Of a stretch of 64,000 nt of DNA, positions 60,095 to 64,000 are shown one piece after another. The notes beneath the pieces were generated by a model that saw nothing but the letters and a program-made list of their open reading frames with translations, was not told the DNA's origin and ran no database searches. The stretch covers positions 291,001 through 355,000 of the forward strand of contig NW_018344228.1 of the NCBI RefSeq assembly GCF_002099425.1, in the 5' to 3' direction. This stretch comes from Phascolarctos cinereus (taxonomy: Eukaryota > Chordata > Mammalia > Diprotodontia > Phascolarctidae). Both the position numbers and the translations under genes were made by a program. The first letter of the stretch is position 1. The number at the start of each line of letters is the position of its first letter.

Positions 60095-60460
60095 ACAAGA
60101 AATCAGAAGACCTACATTTAAGTTCTGGATCTTCAGCTAACTATGTGTCATTTTAAGGAAAATTATTTTCTCCGAGTACTCTTTACTTTCTTCATCTATT
60201 CAAGGAGTGAAGCAAGATGACAATGATAAAAATAAAAGCTAGCATGTACAGCACTTTAAGGTTTGGAAAGTACTTTGCAAATCTTATTTTATTCTCACAA
60301 CAACCCAGGAAAGTAGGAGGTGCTATTATTACCTGTATTTTATGAGGGAATTTAGGCAGACTGAAGTTAAGTGACTTGTTCTGAGTCACATAGTTACTGA
60401 GTGTGTGAGGTTGGATTTGGACTCTAGGCCCACTGCTCTAACCATTATACCATCCAGCCT
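60095..60460. repeat. MIR pair in opposite orientations
   Basis: The left piece (60095-60200) is a sense MIR: gacctacatttaagttctgg. The right piece (60223-60460) is a well-preserved antisense MIR: agcactttaaggtttggaaa and agttaagtgacttgttctga. A short partial copy of the right piece follows at 60525-60592. Confidence 0.75.
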
Positions 60461-61004
60461 CCACTACCACTGGCGATCTCTATATTCCCTTTCAATAACA
60501 AATCAAAACTTCTATGAAATTATAGAAATAATCATAATGATAGCTCATATTTTACATACCATGTTAAGGTTTGGAAAGTACTTTACATATAGAAGCCTGA
60601 ACTTTAAAGACTCCCATGGGATCAAGGCTTTTTTGTAAAAGGGCATGACTAATTTGTACTGAAATTCTAATGAGGACTGACAACTAAGTACCCTGGATTG
60701 AGATTTCTTTTCTCTTCCCCATGTCCCAAGAGACTGTATAATAATCCTTTAACAAATCAGTACAATACGATACTAGTTAATTTATCAGTTAAATTCTAAA
60801 AAAGGATTAATCTGTATTTTGCAATTAATGAGCTTCATTCAATGTTGACATTGCTGTTGACCTTAAGTCTGGAGTAGTAAAAACAACAACATTAATCTAG
60901 GGAGGTTAAGTGATTTGCCCAAGATCACCCAGCTAGCTCTAGAATTCTTCATGCTGCCTTTGTCCAATTTCCTTAGTGGCTAAAGCAATATTAGAAATCT
61001 TGTG

Positions 61005-61330
61005 ATCATTTTGATCTAACGAACACGTTCTATGTGCAAAGCACTGTGCCAGTGCTGGGAATAAAAGGTGAGCTATTATTGAGACCCTGTTATCATGGAG
61101 CTTACAATCCAATCTAGGGGAGAACAATACACATAGGTCACTGTGAGAGAAGGGAGAGTGAAATGAGTGCAAAAACTGTCAGGCAAAGTAAAACGAGAAA
61201 TTTATGTGGGGGGAGAGATCACTTTCACTACTGGAATGTTGGTCATGGAAGACCTTGCTGAGGTTGTAGCACCTGAACTGGTCCCTGAAGTAAGGGTGAA
61301 AATGCAACAGACAGAAGTAAGGACCTGGAT
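61005..61330 (-). mobile_element. L2 LINE 3' fragment, antisense
   Basis: It contains gcaaagcactgtgccagtgc, atcatggagcttacaatcca and ggaagaccttgctgaggttg, the complement of an L2 end. Confidence 0.7.
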
Positions 61331-61964
61331 AACATTTACCTGAAATGTGGAGTAACATTTAGGCACAATTTACAACCTTTAAAGTGCTACATGAATGTTT
61401 TACTATTACTATTATCATCATCATTAGTGACCGCATGGCCATTATTATGTGGAGTATGGAATATGTCTAAAAAGGTAAGTTGGAACCAAATTATGCAGGG
61501 TCTTAAGCACCATGATCCAGAGATTTCATACTAATTCTGCAGGAGTGATATGCTCAGATGACTAAACTAGGAAGATTACTTGGGCAGTGGTGCAAAGCTT
61601 GCTCACACCCATCATGCTTCTTTCCCCTGCACAATATGACATTCATCTTCAATTCTAAGGAGGTAGTAGTATTCCAGGTCTTGTTGTCAAACATATTGGA
61701 AACAAGGAACCCCAAAGGAGATCAGAAATAAATCAAGTCACTGAAGAATTTACATGACAAGAGGAAAAAGATGGTCTAATCATGTAGCTAGATTAACGAA
61801 TGACAGGTAGATAGCCAGAACTCTCCACTGGCACCCACTTGGCGTTACAAGAAAGTAAGCAAGGCCTCACACATGCTGAGTGGATATTCTAAAGCAAACT
61901 TTCAGGAGGACATGGAAAAAGCATCACACAGAATGCAAAGCTATGGATGGGTTGCAATTTTCAT

Positions 61965-62105
61965 CACCATACACACATGCATATGTTTATACACACACAT
62001 ATATACATATAGGTGTCATACATATTTGCATATGTGTGTATATATACACATATACATGCATGTGTTTATATGTGCATATAGGCCTATATATTCATATTAT
62101 ACCAT
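61965..62105. repeat. Compound AC/AT microsatellite
   Basis: Mixed CACA, CATATA and TGTGTATA units like those at 30160. The plus-strand frames at 61873-62119 are mostly translations of it. Confidence 0.9.
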
Positions 62106-62929
62106 TTAAAATATATTGAGCAGTTTTTTTAAACTCTTTCTAGTTTGTTTTTTCTTCTTTAAAGTATTCTTTGTTATTAATGATGGTTCTCTAGGAGGGG
62201 TTGGAGGAAGGTTGCAGGGGAAATTGAGGCAACATAAAAACAAAAGACATCAAAATTCTATCTATAAAAAGAAATACAGAAAACTGATACAGAAAAAAAT
62301 GCATGCTAGCTCTACCTTCCTGTGTTATTTCTGAGGCTTCCTATTTTTTCCTGGCATGGGAGGATGGAGATACTAAAGCAATGGTCTGGTAATAACAGAG
62401 AGCTGGTTCTGACCCATTGAGTTTTACCCACCAGACCGGGGGTGTTATATTCTGCCACCACTGCCAGGTCTGCTACTGCCATTCCCCTCCCTAACAGGTG
62501 CTTCATTCACAGCCAAGAACATGGGACAGAAAGTGAATGGGAAATGCTAACAGGCACCATTGAAAGATGTGGGAGGGGTTCCAATCATGTGACAGCTACA
62601 GGAACAGGGCCCAATATCTTTGCAAGTTCACATAGTGGAAGGGAAAAGAGGCAGCAACACATGGCTTTCAGATTTTCTACAAGTTAAAGGAGGTTTAGGC
62701 CTTTTTTAGCTAAGAAGGCTGGGGAAATTGAGCCAGAGAATCAGAAAAGGAATAGAAACAGGAAAGAAAGGGAGAAGGGTAACACTGAGGTCACATATTA
62801 AAGTTATTTTTTTCCTCCCCAAATAGACCTTATTTCTTTTACTTGACACACTAGAAGTTGAGCTCTCTGAAATTTGGGTTGTGATGCAGCTACTACCTTC
62901 GTCCTCATTTTCCTAGTAATTAATCAATA

Positions 62930-63140
62930 ATTTGCATTTGCAGCTTGTTTTAAGGTTTATAAAGCATTTTCCTGAAAACGAGGGAGGTAGTACATCTATT
63001 ATCATTTCCATTTTACCATATGACGAAATGATGCTCAAGAGAGGGTAAATGACCTAACCATAGTCACACAGCTAGCAAAGTTTCTGAGAAACCATGCATG
63101 GAAATCTAAGTCATACCTGACTCCACATCTTTCATCGTAA
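62930..63140 (-). repeat. MIR-family SINE
   Basis: Antisense: ttaaggtttataaagcattt, atagtcacacagctagcaaa and cctgactccacatctttc. Confidence 0.75.
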
Positions 63141-63419
63141 ATGGGGGCTTAATCAGCAGGCGAAGTTTTCCTTCACAAGCCAAATCTACTTCCCAATAAG
63201 GACTGTTGTTTGCACTTCGAATATTCTGACCCTAATTTGGGAAAATATTCCCTTTCACCTTAAAAGTGTAAGGCATAAATTAGCTTTCTCCTTTTTTCAT
63301 TCCTTGTTTTATGGCCTGATTGACCTATCACAACCCTTCATTCCCAAAGCTATTTAAGACTGTAACCTACAATGATGATTCACAAAATACTTGAGTCACA
63401 TATCTAACCATTTCAATTA

Positions 63420-63560
63420 GAAGTTAGAGAATTTAGAGGTAAAAAGAACTTAAAGACAGGATCGATCCAACCTCTTTCACTTTACAAATGGAGAAATTGA
63501 AGCCCAGAGGGGTTCTGCCAACTTTAAGCCAAGAAACAAAAGCTAATGTAGCAGCTGAAA
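63420..63560 (-). repeat. MIR-family remnant
   Basis: Antisense: cactttacaaatggagaaat followed by tgaagcccagaggggttctg. Confidence 0.65.
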
Positions 63561-64000
63561 AAAAAGTGTTGCTACATACAAAGGAAAATTCACATTAAAT
63601 CTGGATAATGGGTTGATTTATACCACACACTGTAGAACAATGAATGTGGTAATCATGGGAAAGAACCATTGACAAAGGAAGGGACTATGAAGAGAGAATC
63701 TGATCATAAGAAATCATTTGAAGAGGTGGCTTAAAACTCTAAACTCAGCTATACAAACATTATGTAAACAAGTTAAACTTTAAAAAAATTGCTTTCTAAT
63801 TTCAAAGATATCATCAATTTTATAAGCCTCTATTAACATATATATCATAAATAACTGCCCCATAACTAAAAGTTTTGATAATAAAAGAAAACCCCATGAT
63901 AAATATTGAATTTGCCCTGTGTGCTGTAAGAACCCTTTTAATTGAGGTTGTTAGAAACTCACATATCTGTGCTATAAATTCATTAATTCTTCATAATACA

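Larger units (their letters stand above)
1..64000 (-). other. PTPRD: PTPRD gene body, partial (both ends outside window)
   Basis: Nine minus-strand exons form one reading frame across the window. The conceptual protein matches receptor-type tyrosine phosphatase delta closely as I remember it, and better than the paralogues PTPRF and PTPRS. Diagnostic segments are [40 protein letters not shown] and NFQTPG. The family are type I membrane proteins with three Ig domains, up to eight FN3 repeats, one transmembrane helix and two cytoplasmic phosphatase domains. They act as presynaptic adhesion receptors. Present here are FN3-5 through the juxtamembrane and wedge start. The Ig domains, FN3-1 to FN3-4 and both phosphatase domains lie outside. 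The assignment to PTPRD is from memory of the family, not a database search. Confidence 0.96.
53874..64000 (-). other. PTPRD: PTPRD intron (at least 10.1 kb), right edge
   Basis: The exon for FN3-4 that should precede FN3-5 is not found up to 64000. The intron carries MIR remnants, a second hAT MITE (56182), MAR1 SINEs in both orientations (56963, 58637), L2 fragments (57340, 61005) and two AT-rich microsatellites. The stretches 59050-60090, 61340-61960 and 62120-62920 show no recognisable element. Confidence 0.75.

Noticed and set aside
63117-63231. Minus-strand open 115-bp segment with AG before and GT after, encoding NNSPYWEVDLACEGKLRLLI and a short extension
   Set aside because: It does not resemble the FN3-4 exon expected upstream, or any domain I recognise. 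Its 3' end runs into a MIR (62930-63140), and a frame of this length with splice-like dinucleotides is common by chance.

Overview
The window is vertebrate nuclear DNA, almost certainly from a marsupial and probably an Australian one. It is a run of large AT-rich introns crowded with MIR/Ther-1 SINEs, tRNA-headed marsupial SINEs (MAR1 and WSINE1 types), old L2 LINEs and one L1. Several WSINE1-like copies still carry target-site duplications with zero or one mismatch, so that SINE was active fairly recently in this lineage. The species call is inferred from repeat style and protein divergence, not from a search.

The only gene recognised is PTPRD (receptor-type protein tyrosine phosphatase delta, LAR family), on the minus strand. 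Its 5' end lies beyond the right edge and its catalytic exons beyond the left edge. Nine coding exons are read directly, all with GT-AG junctions and with codon phases that fit together. In transcript order they are 53286-53873 (fibronectin III repeats 5 and 6), 52750-52847 and 51194-51453 (FN3-7, start of FN3-8), 39103-39193 and 30626-30835 (membrane-proximal region with the RKRR processing site), 23541-23701 (stalk and transmembrane helix), 12073-12185 (juxtamembrane), 4779-4817 (a 39-bp in-frame juxtamembrane mini-exon) and 4179-4276 (start of the wedge region before phosphatase domain D1). Together they encode the second half of the ectodomain, the membrane anchor and the linker to the phosphatase domains. 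The protein is a synaptic adhesion receptor.

Layout from left to right: 1-4.2 kb intron with MIRs; 4.2-4.8 kb two exons; 4.8-12.1 kb intron with a CT microsatellite and a local duplication; 12.1 kb exon; 12.2-23.5 kb intron; 23.5 kb transmembrane exon; 23.7-30.6 kb intron with a MIR cluster, a hAT-type MITE inside a MIR, and a long L2 carrying nested insertions, a templated inverted insertion and a perfect 56-bp palindrome; 30.6 kb exon; 30.8-39.1 kb intron with nested SINEs; 39.1 kb exon; 39.2-51.2 kb intron with a 3.4-kb L1 that keeps both ends but lacks ORF1 and the reverse transcriptase core; 51.2-53.9 kb three exons; 53.9-64 kb intron with MIRs, a second hAT MITE and L2 fragments.

No promoter, CpG island, RNA gene, CRISPR array or new gene system is supported. 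Most other open frames are short chance frames, microsatellite translations or antisense readings of repeats. The most interesting signals are in mutation and splicing: the palindrome 157 bp inside an intron, the A-run splice acceptor at 30836, the divergent mini-exon, the templated inversion, and the internally deleted L1.
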